A DNA stretch of 64,000 nt. Origin: Lathyrus oleraceus (lineage: Eukaryota; Streptophyta; Magnoliopsida; Fabales; Fabaceae). Both the position numbers and the translations under genes were made by a program. This document shows positions 44,155-56,548 of the stretch, piece after piece. The stretch is taken from the NCBI RefSeq assembly GCF_024323335.1, contig NC_066579.1:357694900-357758899 (forward strand), written 5' to 3'. How positions within the stretch are numbered: the first letter of the stretch is position 1; each line of letters opens with the position of its first letter. The notes under the pieces were generated by a model, which was not told the DNA's origin, made no database searches, and worked only from the letters and a program-made list of their open reading frames with translations.

Positions 44155-46182
44155 TGTCATTCAGTGAACTGACTTTGTGTGTTTTGCTTTGGAAAGCAAA
44201 TGTCGCGGATAGCAAGAGTCGCCACCGACTTTTCTTTTATCCAATAAGGAAAGGTGGAAAAGAACAGGAAAGACCTTAATTAGATTTTGGGTTCGGGAGG
44301 TACATTATACAAAGGGAATGTGTTAGCACCCTTTGTATCCATGGTTATCCATGGGCTCTTAATTGCTTGATCACTTATGTTGGTCTGAAAAATAGTGTTG
44401 GTGAATTGCTTGAAAAATGTTTTGAAAAGAGAGTTTAACTTTGTAATGATTCTTGTACGAATGTATACAAAGTATTTATCTCGTTTAATTTCGAAAGCAG
44501 TTTAGAAAAATATAACTTGGCAATGATTCTAGTACGAATGTATACCAAGTGGTGATTTTCTAGTGTTTGCAAAGTGCAAGGTATGAAAAATGTTTTAGGT
44601 TGTGAGCCAGCAATTAAGAGTTATACCTACCCAAGGTCTTTATGGGCATTTCCTATCCTTATGAGGGTAAAACGGTCCTTACTATTGAGAAGTAAGCAGT
44701 TTTATCCTTTGGATGTAAAAGGGACATCGTATGGTCATCGATTGGTCATTAAAGGCAACATTTATAAGGATACCTTAGCATTCGAAGGGACAATCATCAT
44801 TTAACCGTAGGCTACAACGAAGGGTCATCGAGGGACAAAATCATATATTCGCAGGCAACATCCGAGGGACGATGATTTATTTTATAGGGACATGATGATT
44901 TAATCGAAGGGTCTTTGCTAAGTGTATCCCCACATTCGTGGGACATGACCATAATACCGTAATATCGTAAGGCAACAGAGAGAGGTCCAAGATCACATAT
45001 TCAAAGGCAATATTTTACAATCAATTAGATAATGAGGGTGAATCCCCACATTATAATCAATTAGGTAATTAGGTCCACATTATAATCAATTAAGTAATTA
45101 GGATGAATCTCCATATTAAAATCAATTAAGTAATTAGGATGAATCTCCACATTAAAATCAATTAAGTAATTAGGATGAATCTCCACATGGGTATCCCACA
45201 AATAAAGTGGAATACCTAGCAAGCTACCTTCTTCGGGAGTATGTGAGCCCTTACAAAATTCCGCAAACAGGTCAGAATACCAAATTAGGGTGCAATCGAG
45301 AATTGTACCAAACAAAAGGAACACAGCGGTAGGCCAGAATAGAACAGAACAGAACAGAACAGAAAAATCAAAAAAAATAGAACAGATCCGATAAGCATAG
45401 AACAGAACAACCAAAATATTAGCTACTGTCACGTTCGCTTCTGCCTCGCCTAGCGAAGGCTTAGCGAATACTCGCCACATGCTCGCTTAGCGAGGTGCTA
45501 GCGAGCGGCTGCGGGCTTTGAATTTCAGAACAGTACGATCTCAGCATGCTGCACACCCTATAGCATCCAATACAGAAATTACATGGTTCGGCATTCAAGA
45601 TATTCATGCACACTTAAATTCACATGCAAAACCTCAAATATGTTTATGAATTCAATTATAATATCACATGCAAATTAAGAACATAAAGCGGTAATAGTAA
45701 TGCAAACCTGTTTGCAATTGAATTGCAACCTTGAATTGGCAAGTCGGATTGAGTTGGGCGGAGGTAACCTTGATGCAAATGAGTTTCCTTCAGGGTTTCC
45801 TTTAGGGTTGCTCTGAATTCTCTGGGTTAGCCTCCAGGGTTTGTTGTGCCTTCTCTCTATCTCCCGTCTCCGTTCTCTTTTTCGTCCCCTTTTTCCTGAC
45901 TGAAGTTCTGCTATTTATAATGTTTTTTTTGTAACCTAATGGGCTCAGAATGAAGCCCAAAATTTCTGATGTTCGCAAGCTTCGCTAGGCGAGTGGCATA
46001 GCGAAGGGTTCGCTAGGCGAAGGAGTTGCTCGCCTAGCGGGCATGCCAGTTTGGGCCATTTTCTGGATTTGGCCATCTGTGAGCTGGGTCTTTGTTCCTT
46101 TAAGGTCAATGCCTTGAGCAATGAGTTGGAGTGTCTTGAAAGATTCCTTGTAATATTAATGGGCAAATTTTGGGGTATGACA
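44155..46182 (-). repeat. Element B 5' LTR
   Basis: 2,028 bp, TGTCATAC-type end at 46182 and …GAATGACA at 44155. TATA complement at 45912-45919. Carries one more copy of the TTAAGTAATTAGGATGAATC unit than the other LTR. Confidence 0.93.
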
Positions 46183-48950
46183 TTAATGAATCGGGTAACC
46201 ACTTGTCTGGTGACCTTTGCAAATGACGCTGCTTTGACCCACTTGGTGAAATAGTCGATGGCAACAAGGATGAAATGATGCCCATTGGAAGCAATCAGGT
46301 CAATCTTTCCAATCATATCAATTCCCCACATAGCAAATGGCCACGGCGAAGACATCACATTCAGAGGATTTGGCGGCACATACACCTTATCAGCATAAAT
46401 CTGCCATTTATGACACTTCCGAGCATATTCGAAACAATCAGATTCCATGGTCATCCAATAATAACCCGCTCTCAACAATTTCTTAGCCATTGCATGTCCG
46501 CCGACATGAGTACCGAAGGAGCCTTCATGAACTTCTTGCATTAACATGTCTGCTTCGTGTCTATCCACGCATCTGAGCAAAACCATGTCGAAGTTCCTCT
46601 TATACAACACATCGTCTTTGTTCAAGAAGAAACTGCCTGCCAATCTTCTCAAAGTCTTTCTATCATTGTTGGATGCCCCTGCAGGGTACTCTTGAATCTT
46701 CATAAAGCACTTGATGTCGTGGTACCAGGGCTTGTCATCAACTATCAGTTCAGCAGTAAACACATACGCGGCCTTATCAAGGCGCATAACATCAATCCTG
46801 GGAACATGGCTCCACCGAGTCACTTTGATCATGGAGGATAGAGTCACAAGAGCATCTGCCATCTGGTTCTCATCACGAGGTATATGATATAGCTTTACTG
46901 TTGTGAAGAAATTCAACAGTCTTCTCGTGTAATCTCTGTACGGGACCAGATTAGGCTGGAGAGTATTCCAATCACCATTCACTTGATTGATCACTAGAGC
47001 TGAATCTCCGAAGATGTCCAGAGTCTTTATTCTCAAATAAATGGCTTGCTCAATACCCAAGATACACGCTTCATACTCAGCTTCATTATTGGTGTACTCA
47101 AAAGTCAGACGAGCGGTGAAAGGCATGTGGGCACCATTCAGAGTGGTAATGACAGAACCAATTCCACTTCCTTTGGCATTGACGGCCCCATCAAAAATTT
47201 AAGTCCACTTTTCATCTGGATCAGGTCCCTCCTCAACAACTGGCTCTTCACAGTCTTTCATCTTGAGGAACATGATGTCTTCATCCAGAAAGTCAAACTT
47301 CATCGGCTCATAATCATCAATCGGCTGCTGAGCAAGATAGTCTGACAAAATACTCCCTTTGATGGCTTTCTGGGATGTATACTGGATGTCGTACTCTGTC
47401 AGTACCATTTGCCAACGAGCAACCCTTCCGGTGAGAGTTGGCTTCTCAAATATATACTTGACTGGATCCATTTTGGAGATCAGTAAGGTTGTGTGAGTCA
47501 GCATGTATTGTCTCAATCGCTTAGCAGCCCATGCAAGTGCATAACATGTCTTTTCAAGCATTGAGTATCTCGACTCGCAATCTGTGAATTTTTTACTCAG
47601 GTAGTAGATGGCATGCTCTTTCCTACCTGTCTCGTCGTGTTGATCGAGAATACAACCCATGGAATTATCAAGTACTGTCAAATACATAATCAGCGGTCTC
47701 CCTAGGACTGGAGGCATAAGGATTGGAGGATTCTGCAAATACTCTTTTATTTTCTCGAAATCCCTTTGGCAATCATCATTCCACCTGATAGCTTGATCTT
47801 TTCTCAACAATTTGAATATTGGCTCACACGTGGCTGTTAGGTGAGAGATGAACCTTGCAATGTAGTTCAACCTTCCTAAGAAACCACAGACTTGTTTTTC
47901 TGTACTTGGCTCAGGCATTTCTTGTATCGCTTTCACTTTGGCCGGATCCACCTCAATCCCTTTTTCACTAACAATAAAACCCAGTAGTTTTCCAGATCTC
48001 ACCCCGAAAGTACACTTGTTCGGATTAAGCCTCAACTTGAATTTCCTCAAACGCTCAAACACTTTCTGCAAATTCACCAGATGTTCTTCTTCCGTATGAG
48101 ATTTGACAATCACATCATCAACATAAACCTCGATTTCATGATGAATCATATCATGGAAAAGAGTTACCATAACTGGTTGATATGTTGCCCCAGCATTTTT
48201 CAGACCAAACGGCATCACCTTGTAGCAGAAGGTGCCCCATGGGGTTATGAAAGTTGTCTTCTCCATGTCTTCTGGTGCCATCTTAATTTGATTATAGCCA
48301 GAAAAGCTATCCATGAAGGAGAATACCGAGAACTGAGTCGTGTTATCCACCAAAACATCGATGTGAGGTAATGGGAAATCATCTTTAGGACTAGCTATGT
48401 TCAGATCCCGGTAGTCGACACACATCCGTACCTTTCCATCCTTCTTAGGTACTGGAAAGCTATTTGCAACCCATGGCGGATAATTTGTAACTGCTAGAAA
48501 CCCTGCATCCAACTGTTTTTGCACTTCTTCCTTTATCTTGACAGCCATCTCTGGTCTTGTTCTTCTGAGCTTCTGCTTGACCGGAGGACAATCCTCTTTG
48601 AGAGGTAAACGGTGTACCACAATGTCTGTGTCAAGCCCTGGCATGTCCTAATAAGACCAAGCAAAGATGTCAACATACTCTTGCAGCAATTCAATCAGCC
48701 CCTTCTTCACATTATCTTTCAAAGCAGCCCCTATCTTGATTTCTCTCTTGACGTCCTCGGTGCCGAGATTAATCACTTCAGTAGACTCTTGATGCGGTTG
48801 AATGACCCTTTCCTCCTGTTTTAATAACTGGCAAGTTCTTCAGGGAGTTCACAGTCTTCATCACCCTCTTTTTCAGCTTGAAAGATTGGATTTTTAAAGT
48901 CGAAGCGAGCTATAGCAGAACTGTTATCAATAGGATCTGGTGACGTGCAT
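46183..48950 (-). pseudogene. pol: Element C pol (RT, RNase H, truncated integrase)
   Basis: From the splice acceptor (48950) the frame passes DPIDNSS and EDCELPEELA, then a one-base frameshift near 48826 and a stop at 48645-48647 in place of the Glu of WSYEDMPG. A complete RT follows (KKDGKVRMCVDYRDLN, YVDD, MPFGLKNAGATYQ) with RNase H. Another stop lies at 47199-47201 just before the archaeal-type RNase H (IFDGAV, NNEAEYEACILG, IFGDSALV, QMADAL). The integrase zinc region (one Cys read as Trp in CHKW) and GIDMIG follow. The frame is cut at RFIN by element B; the remaining integrase is absent. Confidence 0.9.
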
Positions 48951-49017
48951 CTGCATGAGTGATGGTATGTGCTTATGAGTGTGAACAAGAAGTGGAAACT
49001 AAACAAAACATTGCCAA

Positions 49018-49074
<57 letters not shown>

Positions 49075-49253
49075 TGTTTTTTTGAAAACTGCAAAAATAG
49101 AAAGACAGTGAACAAAATACTTGAATGCAAAAAGACGTCCTTTATTTATGATAAAAAAATGCAGGTATCCACATAGATGAGCCCTACAATTAGTCATCAC
49201 GCCCTGGGCGGAACGTAAGACTTGGATATGCATGAATAAACAAAGAAAATTAC
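48951..49253 (-). other. Predicted Ogre intron in element C, carrying a (TA)n run
   Basis: Donor GTAATT overlaps the gag stop and acceptor ATGCAG ends at 48951: 303 bp. It exceeds the B and A introns by about 58 bp, which is close to the length of the TA microsatellite inside it. Confidence 0.6.
49020..49071. repeat. (TA)n microsatellite
   Basis: About 26 uninterrupted TA units inside the predicted intron of element C. Confidence 0.97.
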
Positions 49254-51283
49254 TCTTTAAGAAGAGTGACTTGGATAATCTCTTCAGAAGACCAGTTGCG
49301 GAGAACTTCACCCGGGACCCTTGGACGCACCCAGTTGTCAATGTCGCAATCATTATCCCCATCTTCTTCGTTGATTGCAGAGACTTGGCCATACTGAATG
49401 ATGCCAACACTGGAGAAAGTAATCAGCCCCTAATGAGTCTGAGGCATTGAAGTTGTAGAAGTCAATGTTGGCTGATACCCAATCCCAAACTTGTCTTCCT
49501 TCATAGGTAAATCCAACAGACGTCCCCAACCGGGAGCAACATTTGTAAAATCTTCAACAGCATCTTCAAACACATCTTAAGCAACCCCTTCAACAGACTT
49601 TTGGGCAGATAGGTCTTCAGCTTGGAGGATACCATCGTCAAGCAAGGCCTGGATACCCTGCTGCAGCTTCACACAACCCCCACTCTATGCAACACAACCC
49701 AAACAACCGCTCCCACAGCCGGGGAAAACATCTGCCTTTAGCAAGTATTCTTTGATTTCTAACAGCGGAGTCTTCAGCTTCAACACCTCCTTGACTAGTT
49801 TGGCTTCTCCTTCAACCATGTTAACATTTGCTCCACCATGTTGTGGCATGGGATTGTTGACAACATTAGGAGCTGGCGCAAAGTTAATGGCCTTTGAATC
49901 AATAAGGTCCTGAACTACGTGCTTAAAAGCTTTGCAGTTCTCAATAGTGTGGCCAAGTGCCCCAGAGTGGAAATCACACCTAGCATTGGCATCATAACCC
50001 ACCGGAAGCCTGCCAACGGGAGGAGCCAAAGTGCGTAACTGCACAAGTTATAACTGCTGAAGGTTGGGAAGCAACTGGGCATACGATATCGGAAGAGTGT
50101 CGAAACGCCTATCCATCATCCTCTTTCTCTGTTGATAAGCAGGTCTGTTACCCTGTTGTTGTTGGTATTGATTTTGTTGACGTTGAGGTTGTTGTTGTTG
50201 CACTGGTGCTGCAGCCGGAATGGTCACTGCTGCAACATAAGGTTGTTGATGGTAATTCTGAAAGTTATTCCTGTGGTTACCCCTGCTCTGATGAGAAGAC
50301 ACATCATTTGCATCCCCTTCTCTCCTCTTCTGTCCTCCTAAGAACGGCTTCTTTGACCCCAAAGATGATCCAACCCTATTTCGGATCTTACATGTCTTCA
50401 AGTAGTTCTCCACCCTCTCACCGGTAGAGACCACATCAGCAAAATTCGAGGCGTTGCAACCCACCAGATGCTCCAAATAAGATCCAGGCAGTGTGTTCAT
50501 AAACATGTTGGCCATCTCTTTTTCCAACATCGGAGGCTGAACACGGGAAGCCAACTCTCTCCAGTGTTGAGCATACTCTTTGAAGCACTCGTTGCTCTTG
50601 AGAGACAGATTCTGGAGTTGAGTCCTGTCAGGTGCCATATCCGCATTGTACTGATATTGCTTCATAAAGGCCTCAGTCAAGTCTCTCCAGCAGCGAATAT
50701 GGGCTCTGTCTAGCCTCATATACCACTCTAAGGATGCCCCAACTATGTTGTCCTGGAAGAAGTACATGAGAAACTTCTCATCATCAGAATACGCGATCAT
50801 CTTGCGGAAGTAAGCTTGTACATGAGTCTTCGGGCAAGAGTTGCCATTGTACTTATCAAACACGGGGACTTTGAATTTTGGCGGAACTCTCACGCCTGGG
50901 ACCAGCCCCAAGTCAGCAACATCCACACCAAGAGCATTCTGCCATTCCATAGCTTTCAACCTCTCTTCCAGTCTTCGAAACATAGGGTCCATATCATGGC
51001 CCATGCCAAAGTCCTCCTGAAGTAGGGGGAATTGATCCTCTTGATCATCACAGATGGGTTGTTGACCAAGGTTGCCATGTGGGATTGGGATAGGCCCCGG
51101 TCCATTGGGTCCATTAGCCTCTCCAGCAGGAGGATCAGCCACAACCTCCGGTTGAGTAGTAGGGGGATTCCCCTGTACCAACAATCTAATCTCCTGTTGT
51201 CCCTGAGCCACTCCTTGGACCACTTCCATGAACTGATTCATGCGAATCCTCATCTCAGCGAGCTCTGCTTGTAAACCTTCCAT
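49254..51283 (-). pseudogene. gag: Element C gag, protease deleted
   Basis: Opens MEGLQAELAEMRIRMNQFMEV (coiled coil) with a Pro/Gly-rich linker. The capsid-like gag domain (FLMYFFQDNIVGASLEWYMRL, FKEYAQHWRELASRV), a Gln-rich stretch, and a zinc-like CDFHSGALGHTIENC follow. One frame throughout but with stops at about 50046, 49683, 49577 and 49432. After DDGILQAEDLSAQKSVEG it passes directly to the Gly/Trp motif GWGRLLDLPMKEDKFGIGYQ, so the retropepsin region present in A is missing. It ends in LRNWSSEEIIQVTLLKE at the splice donor. Confidence 0.88.
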
Positions 51284-51748
51284 TGCTCTCTATTGATTCC
51301 TTCGGGTACCGTATCGGTGAATGCCTGAGTCAGCTATCCTAATTGTGGAATACCAAACAAGATAAGAACACTGCGGCGGTACCTGTTATGCAAGACATGC
51401 TAATTAATATGCAAATGCAATGACATGTTTATCAATTTCAAAGGGTATTCTACCCCTTGATTCCAGTCACACATTAGATAAACAATGTAAGAAAACCCCG
51501 ACTAGAATCAAGAAGAAGATATAAACCCCTAGGAATAGATAAACATGATGCATGCAATGCTTATGATTTAATTTTTATATCAGAGGAACTTTAGAGTCTT
51601 ATTTGCAAATTTTGGAAATATTAAACGTTTATCACATACGGAAATATCACGTCAATTAATATTTGGAAATGTTTTTACGCCAAAGAAGTACAGTCTTGGT
51701 AACCAAATACAATACAAGAGAGAAGGAAAATGAACATCCTATGGATCC

Positions 51749-53200
51749 CTAGAAGCAATCGTCCAAAGCCCTCGAGACCGGAAGATAAGCTGCACGAAGC
51801 CTCTTCACCTCCCTCTCATAGGCTGCCTCCATATCTGCCTTCTCTTTGGCGAGTCGATCATACTTCCTCTTCCAAAACTTAGAAGACTGAGGAAGTAGAG
51901 AAGTCAATGCGTCATCATGATCATCAATAACCTGGTGCTCAAGGAACTCTATCAAAGCATCCTTCTCTCTAATCTGCTGAAGCAACTCCTCTCGTTCACG
52001 GATCCAAGCACGCGAACGGTCTTCGTCTCTCAACTCCTCCACTCCATGGCTAGGGAGGGTTGAAGGCCCAGCCACAACCAAAGGTGTGGGTCTTGGATAC
52101 TCATAAGGCATGAGGTACTCGGAAGCTCTCCTCCTAACCCAAGAGGTATAGGGTTCCAAAGCGATACAGTTCTTCGGACCTAGCTCCTTCCTTCCTTTCT
52201 TATGGATCTTGCGCCAAGCGCGGACCATCCTGCCCTTCAAGCCTTGGGCATCTTTACCCTCCTGAAAGAACACACCCTCTAACAGAATGTTATTGGGTTT
52301 ATCCTTTAGGGGGAACCCAAGCTGACGACGTGCCAAAATAGGGTTGTAGTTAATTCCACCGCATGTACCAAGAAGAGGTACATTGGAGAATTCACCACAA
52401 GAGTCGATAATCTGCACACCATCATATACACGGTTGTATCAAAAGATATCATCATTAGTGAGAGACATAAGTCTCGTGGACCACCGTAGACATCCTTTGT
52501 TCTCCTTGAAGGCGAGCGTCTGAGGCAAGTGCGAAATAAACCACTTGTACAACAGAGGCAAACAACACACAATGGTACCACCGCCCTTTGCGTTCCTCAT
52601 ATGCAAAGAGAAATAAGTGTCACCCAACAGAGTAGGAACGGGATTAAGAGTAGAGAAAATCCTAATGGCGTTCACATCCACAAACTTGTCGATGTTGGGG
52701 AATAACACTAGCCCATAGATGAGAAGTACAAATATGGCCTCAAAGGCGTCCTCACTCATGGCCTTCCCAAACATAGTAGCTTGATCAATAAGGAAATCAG
52801 ACGGGAGACCTTGAATTCCATCTTTGGTAGTCATATGAGCACCAATAATAGATTCATCTATACGCAACAGATCAGCAATCTCTTGAGAAGAAGGAACTCT
52901 CTCCAAGCCACTGAACGACAATTGGTCCAGGATAGGTATGCCCACAAGATAGGCATACTCCTCAAGCGTGGGCAAAAGTTGGAAATCCGGAAAAGTGAAG
53001 CAACGGTACAAGGGATCATAGAACTGCACCAACACACTCATTAGACCTTCATCCACTTGAGTAGCCAGAATAGACAGAAGCTTCCCATGACGAGCCTTGA
53101 ATTCCAAGGGATCTAATACATAGGATGTCAAACTCCTTAACTCTTTCAAGTCGGGTTGTCTGAAACTGTACTTCTTCGTATTCCTTCTTTGCTTATCCAT
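51749..53200 (-). pseudogene. Element C ORF1, one in-frame stop
   Basis: Homologue of A's ORF1. Starts MDKQRRNTKKYSF (53200), then FYDPLYRCFTFPDFQLLPTLEEYAYLVGIPI, VLLIYGLVLFPNIDKF, LLYKWFISHLPQT, LTNDDIF. A stop (52439-52441) follows where A has Trp. It continues in frame with SCGEFSNVPLLG, ARRQLGFPLKD, a WRKIHKKGRK segment and a long C-terminal coiled coil (REREELLQQIREKDALIEFLE). The two homologues share the mobile-domain-like block and layout, so the protein was under selection in both families. Start chosen by the alignment with A. Confidence 0.85.
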
Positions 53201-54100
53201 GTCTGAAAATTTGCAAATAGACCTCTTAAGTTCCTTGAAAATTTTCTCATTGTTGATGATATGGATGTGTATGAATGCATGAATGCATGGATGCAACAAT
53301 CGCACTCAAGGATCAAGCAAATCACACCACACAAAGGTCATGGGATGGATCAAGTCATCCTTAATATCAATCATCCATTTTGGTGGATTATGGTTTACAC
53401 CTTATCAACACCCAAGTTCCATTGATATTAAGGATACACAAGAACGGTTCAACCACGAATCAAGGGTTTGTTGCGAGTCGTGAGCATGGAGTCTTGGTTA
53501 AGAACCACCCAAAGGGAGTGTACTATGGTTAAACCTGACAATCATGTTCTACAAGAGGTTCCCATAGTCATCATCCCATCTTTCGGATATTATCGGATAA
53601 ACGACTACTCGTATTCCAAAAATATTCTCAAGAGAGACTCTTATGAGTGTAGTATCGCGTAACAATCGTATCAAATCTTACACTTGAACGATCTTCGCAC
53701 TACGTCCTAAAAATAGGCCAAGATGGGCGTGGTAAACTAAGGTCCTTGGCTTCTAAAGCATATATTGGAAAGAGTAATGTCTAACCACGACTACTCGTGT
53801 GACATTATTGATCCCAACATAACCTCCACCAAGTGAATGGGCTTGCAAGTCAACTTGCTAAGGAATAACTCCACACAATTCAACAAGACTATGGCATTCT
53901 CCTATCCTAAGTGCACTCGAGTTCGGGTATAGAACTCATCTCACAAAGATCACCAAGCATACAAGGAATTAATATTCAAACAATTCAATCATTACATACA
54001 ATACAGTAATCCCAAATTGCACAAAAATATGTCACAAAGCAATATACCATACAATATAACAAATATGAAAAGTAGGCAAAACCCACTAGGCAAATGATAG
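53201..54100 (-). other. Element C leader
   Basis: 900 bp between the primer site and ORF1, without a credible gene. Short ORFs on either strand show no family features. Confidence 0.7.
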
Positions 54101-54124
54101 TCCCCAGCAGAGTCGCCACTTTTC

Positions 54125-55728
54125 TGTAGTAGGGTATTCGTTACCATTAGAGATATTGACTAAATCTAAGGTAAACCATACAAGTCGAGTCGCCACCGCA
54201 CTTCTAATGGAAAATAGAAGTGGAATGGAATCTGATATGTGATGAAGCTTTGCCTCCTTGCCACGAAATTCCAATGCTCTCTTAGGATTAGGGTTTCAGC
54301 TTCTTAAATAGGGTGGATTAGGTGGTCTCATGGGCTTTTTAATAAGTGATTTATCCATATGAATAAAAGTGTGAAGTGAGGTGTAAAATGTTGTTATTTT
54401 GGGCCAAACTTAAGTGAATGGATGTCCAATGCATGGCCAAAAAAGGTAAAAAAAACGTGACTGGTTTGTGCAGCATGCTTAGAAAATCTGATTGGGCCAG
54501 CCACGCCCAAAATCTGCCTAGAAAAATCAAGTCATGGTGCCCACTTTAAATGAATGTATCTCTCAAACCATGGATCCAAATGAGATGATTCCAAAAGGAT
54601 GTGAAAGAGGACATGGCAAGGTACAATTGTTGTGAAGAAAGTATTTTCAAATAATTCCTTGAAGTGCAAGAAAACTGGCCAAGAAGTCTTGACAAATTTT
54701 GAAGATTTTGGACTTAGAAATTTTTCTAAGTGTCCTAAAAAAATGTCTCACTTTGACTAAGCATAACTTTCTCAATTCTAATCCAAATGGAGCAAACTTT
54801 ATATCTCTAGAAATCTTGGAATAATAGGAACAACTTTCATGTTGGAGAAATTTTCAAATGGAGCTTTTATCTTGATGAAAAATGGGCTTAAAGTGAGTGC
54901 AACGATCATGAAAACTTGCCCTAAATGGAAAGTCAACCATTTCCAAATTAAGTAACTTTTCCAATTCCTGATTAAATGATGAATCCATGATCCAACCTTG
55001 ATAAAATTTCACATGTAGGATCCCCTAGGCATGGATTTTGAGATTCCACTCTCAAAATGCCAGGAGTTGACTTTTCTGGCCCCACAGTTGACTTTTCCCA
55101 AACTGTCTGATTCCCGATTCCATTGATCAATTGAAGCACTTCTGGCTCAAATAAAGAGCTGATTTTTTGTATGTAGACCCTTGTGGACATATGGAGGGTT
55201 ATGGAAAAGAGTTTCACCCAAAGAATAAGAAATAAACTGATTTTATACCAAACCCTAATTTTAGGGCAAAAAGATTAGGAACTAATTGCACTGATTGCCA
55301 ATGGATCTTTCTGAGATAATTGTGAATCTTCCTAGGCCAAGATGCCTCTCTAATCATGACATGGATGAGCTCCTCTACTTCCAACCAAACATTGCCTGTT
55401 GCAGGTAGCCATGAAACCCTAATTTCTGATTAAATCCAGATGAACACTCTGATAGCTTTGAATCCTTCACTGATGAACTGAGGACCATAATAAGATACTT
55501 GGACCCCCCCCCCCTGAGACCCTTGAGACTTGTATACTTAGAAAATGAAGTCCAATTCTCAATCTTGCTTTGTGTGGGCTCCTTCTGTTAAGGAGTGATC
55601 GATCAAAACCTGATCTCCATGTCACTAATGCAGTATGCAATGAGTATGACCTAATATGATGCTAATGAAGTGTAAAACATAATCCCATGCTTCCAGGAAA
55701 AATGAAGGGTAAATTTTGGGGTATTATA
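54125..55728 (-). repeat. Element C 5' LTR
   Basis: Partner of 34793-36391. Its outer end has been replaced by a (TA)n run from 55726, so the terminal TGTAA is no longer exact. Contains a C10-11 run near 55504. A TATTTAA box on the minus strand at 54304-54310 may be the promoter. Confidence 0.9.
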
Positions 55729-55748
55729 TATATATATATATATATATA
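55726..55748. repeat. (TA)n run at the outer end of element C
   Basis: About eleven TA units at the boundary between the LTR and flanking DNA, obscuring the target duplication. Confidence 0.9.
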
Positions 55749-55846
55749 GTTTAGAAAAAAAAATCTAAAATTTATGAATGTGACATTAATTTGAAAAAAA
55801 ATAATTAGAAATCACAATTTAGAAAAAACTTGTAATAGAAGGAAGC
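55749..55846. other. Short AT-rich spacer
   Basis: Unannotatable sequence between element C and the Mutator-like element. Confidence 0.5.
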
Positions 55847-56089
55847 GAAATTTTTACAAAAATAACCCACTTTTTCAAGGAAATTCCCAAAATACCCCTA
55901 ATTTAAAAAAAATCCCAAACTACCTCACTTTTAGGAGGAGTCGCCAATTGAATTGGAGACTCCTCTTAAAAATTGAATGGAGGCGCCAATTGGATTGGCT
56001 AGGGCAGATGCCCTAGCCAATTGGATTGGCGCCCCTGTGTAGGACTTAAGAGGAGGCGCCAATTCAATTGGAGTCTCAGTGTAAAATGC
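55847..56089 (+). repeat. MULE left terminal inverted repeat
   Basis: Contains several AATTGGCG/CGCCAATT palindromic pieces and a perfect 12-bp hairpin arm TTGGCTAGGGCA…TGCCCTAGCCAA near 55995-56020. The right copy has mutations in the same hairpin. Confidence 0.92.
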
Positions 56090-56100
56090 AATTTTTGTGT

Positions 56101-56108
56101 TATAAATA
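56101..56108 (+). promoter_or_regulatory. TATA box just inside MULE left end
   Basis: TATAAATA, 12 bp inside the inverted repeat and about 52 bp before the ATG at 56160. A plausible promoter for the small passenger ORF. Confidence 0.5.
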
Positions 56109-56159
56109 GAAGCGTTGTGTGAGTCATTGTTCCAGATCTCAACTAATCATTTGGCAATC

Positions 56160-56429
56160 ATGTTTGGTGTTCGTCGCCGATACGGAAAGGTGATTTATGC
56201 GAGAGACAAACCTCGGATGCTGATGTTGTTCTGGAACATCACTATGTTCGATCAATTGAAGAGGGAGCTGGTTCGTTGGTTAGATGGGAAAATACCAGAA
56301 GGGGACAAAATTAGAAGTATTGAGAGACTCGACAGTATCTTTGGTTGGGTGCGAATGAAGACTGATAAGGATGTTAGGGAAATGATGTTTGGTCGAGATG
56401 ACATCAATTTGATTGTTGTAATCAGTTAG
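56160..56429 (+). CDS. Small passenger ORF in the MULE, unknown function
   Basis: 89 codons from MFGVRRRYGKVIYARDKP to a Ile/Val-rich end (DDINLIVVIS). Basic N-terminus, no signal peptide, no domain I recognise. I chose the second ATG (56160) because it follows the TATA box at a suitable distance; the frame also extends upstream to an ATG at 56115. The ORF is convergent with the transposase pseudogene. It could be a captured host gene fragment or an accessory protein of this MULE family. Confidence 0.5.
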   Translation: MFGVRRRYGKVIYARDKPRMLMLFWNITMFDQLKRELVRWLDGKIPEGDKIRSIERLDSIFGWVRMKTDKDVREMMFGRDDINLIVVIS

Positions 56430-56548
56430 AAATATTTATGTTTTCAGCTAGCTTATTTTGTACTGATGTTTGTTGTGAACCTCGTTGTAACAAAAAGTTA
56501 ATGATATATAATGATTGAAGGTTACAGAAATACAATGTTACAAAAAGC

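Larger units (their letters stand above)
37317..46182 (-). mobile_element. Ogre element B, internally deleted derivative of the A family
   Basis: 5' LTR 44155-46182, primer site 44133-44150, short gag, intron, fused pol remnant, 3' UTR with repeats and 3' LTR 37317-39302. The interior is about 4.85 kb against 11.1 kb in A. ORF1, most of gag, protease, the RT core, the second RNase H and half of integrase are missing. LTRs differ at about 19 sites plus one tandem-unit difference (about 1%). Its right end sits in element C's integrase (next bases TTAAT). The left LTR has lost its first six or so bases and no TTAAT lies there. Confidence 0.9.
34793..55728 (-). mobile_element. Ogre-like element C (Ty3/gypsy, Tat), with element B nested inside
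   Basis: Minus-strand element. 5' LTR 54125-55728, primer site 54101-54118, ORF1 51749-53200, gag 49254-51283, intron, pol 46183-48950, then element B, 3' UTR, purine tract (complement at 36392) and 3' LTR 34793-36391. LTRs differ by about 38 positions (about 2.4%). ORF1, gag and pol are all interrupted, and protease plus the second half of integrase are missing. Its proteins are clearly diverged from A and B, so it is a different Ogre-type family. Flanks are TA-rich, so the candidate duplication TATAT is not decisive. Confidence 0.9.

Noticed and set aside
34788..55735. TATAT target duplication of element C
   Set aside because: Both flanks are TA-rich and the right LTR tip has become a TA run, so a match is uninformative.
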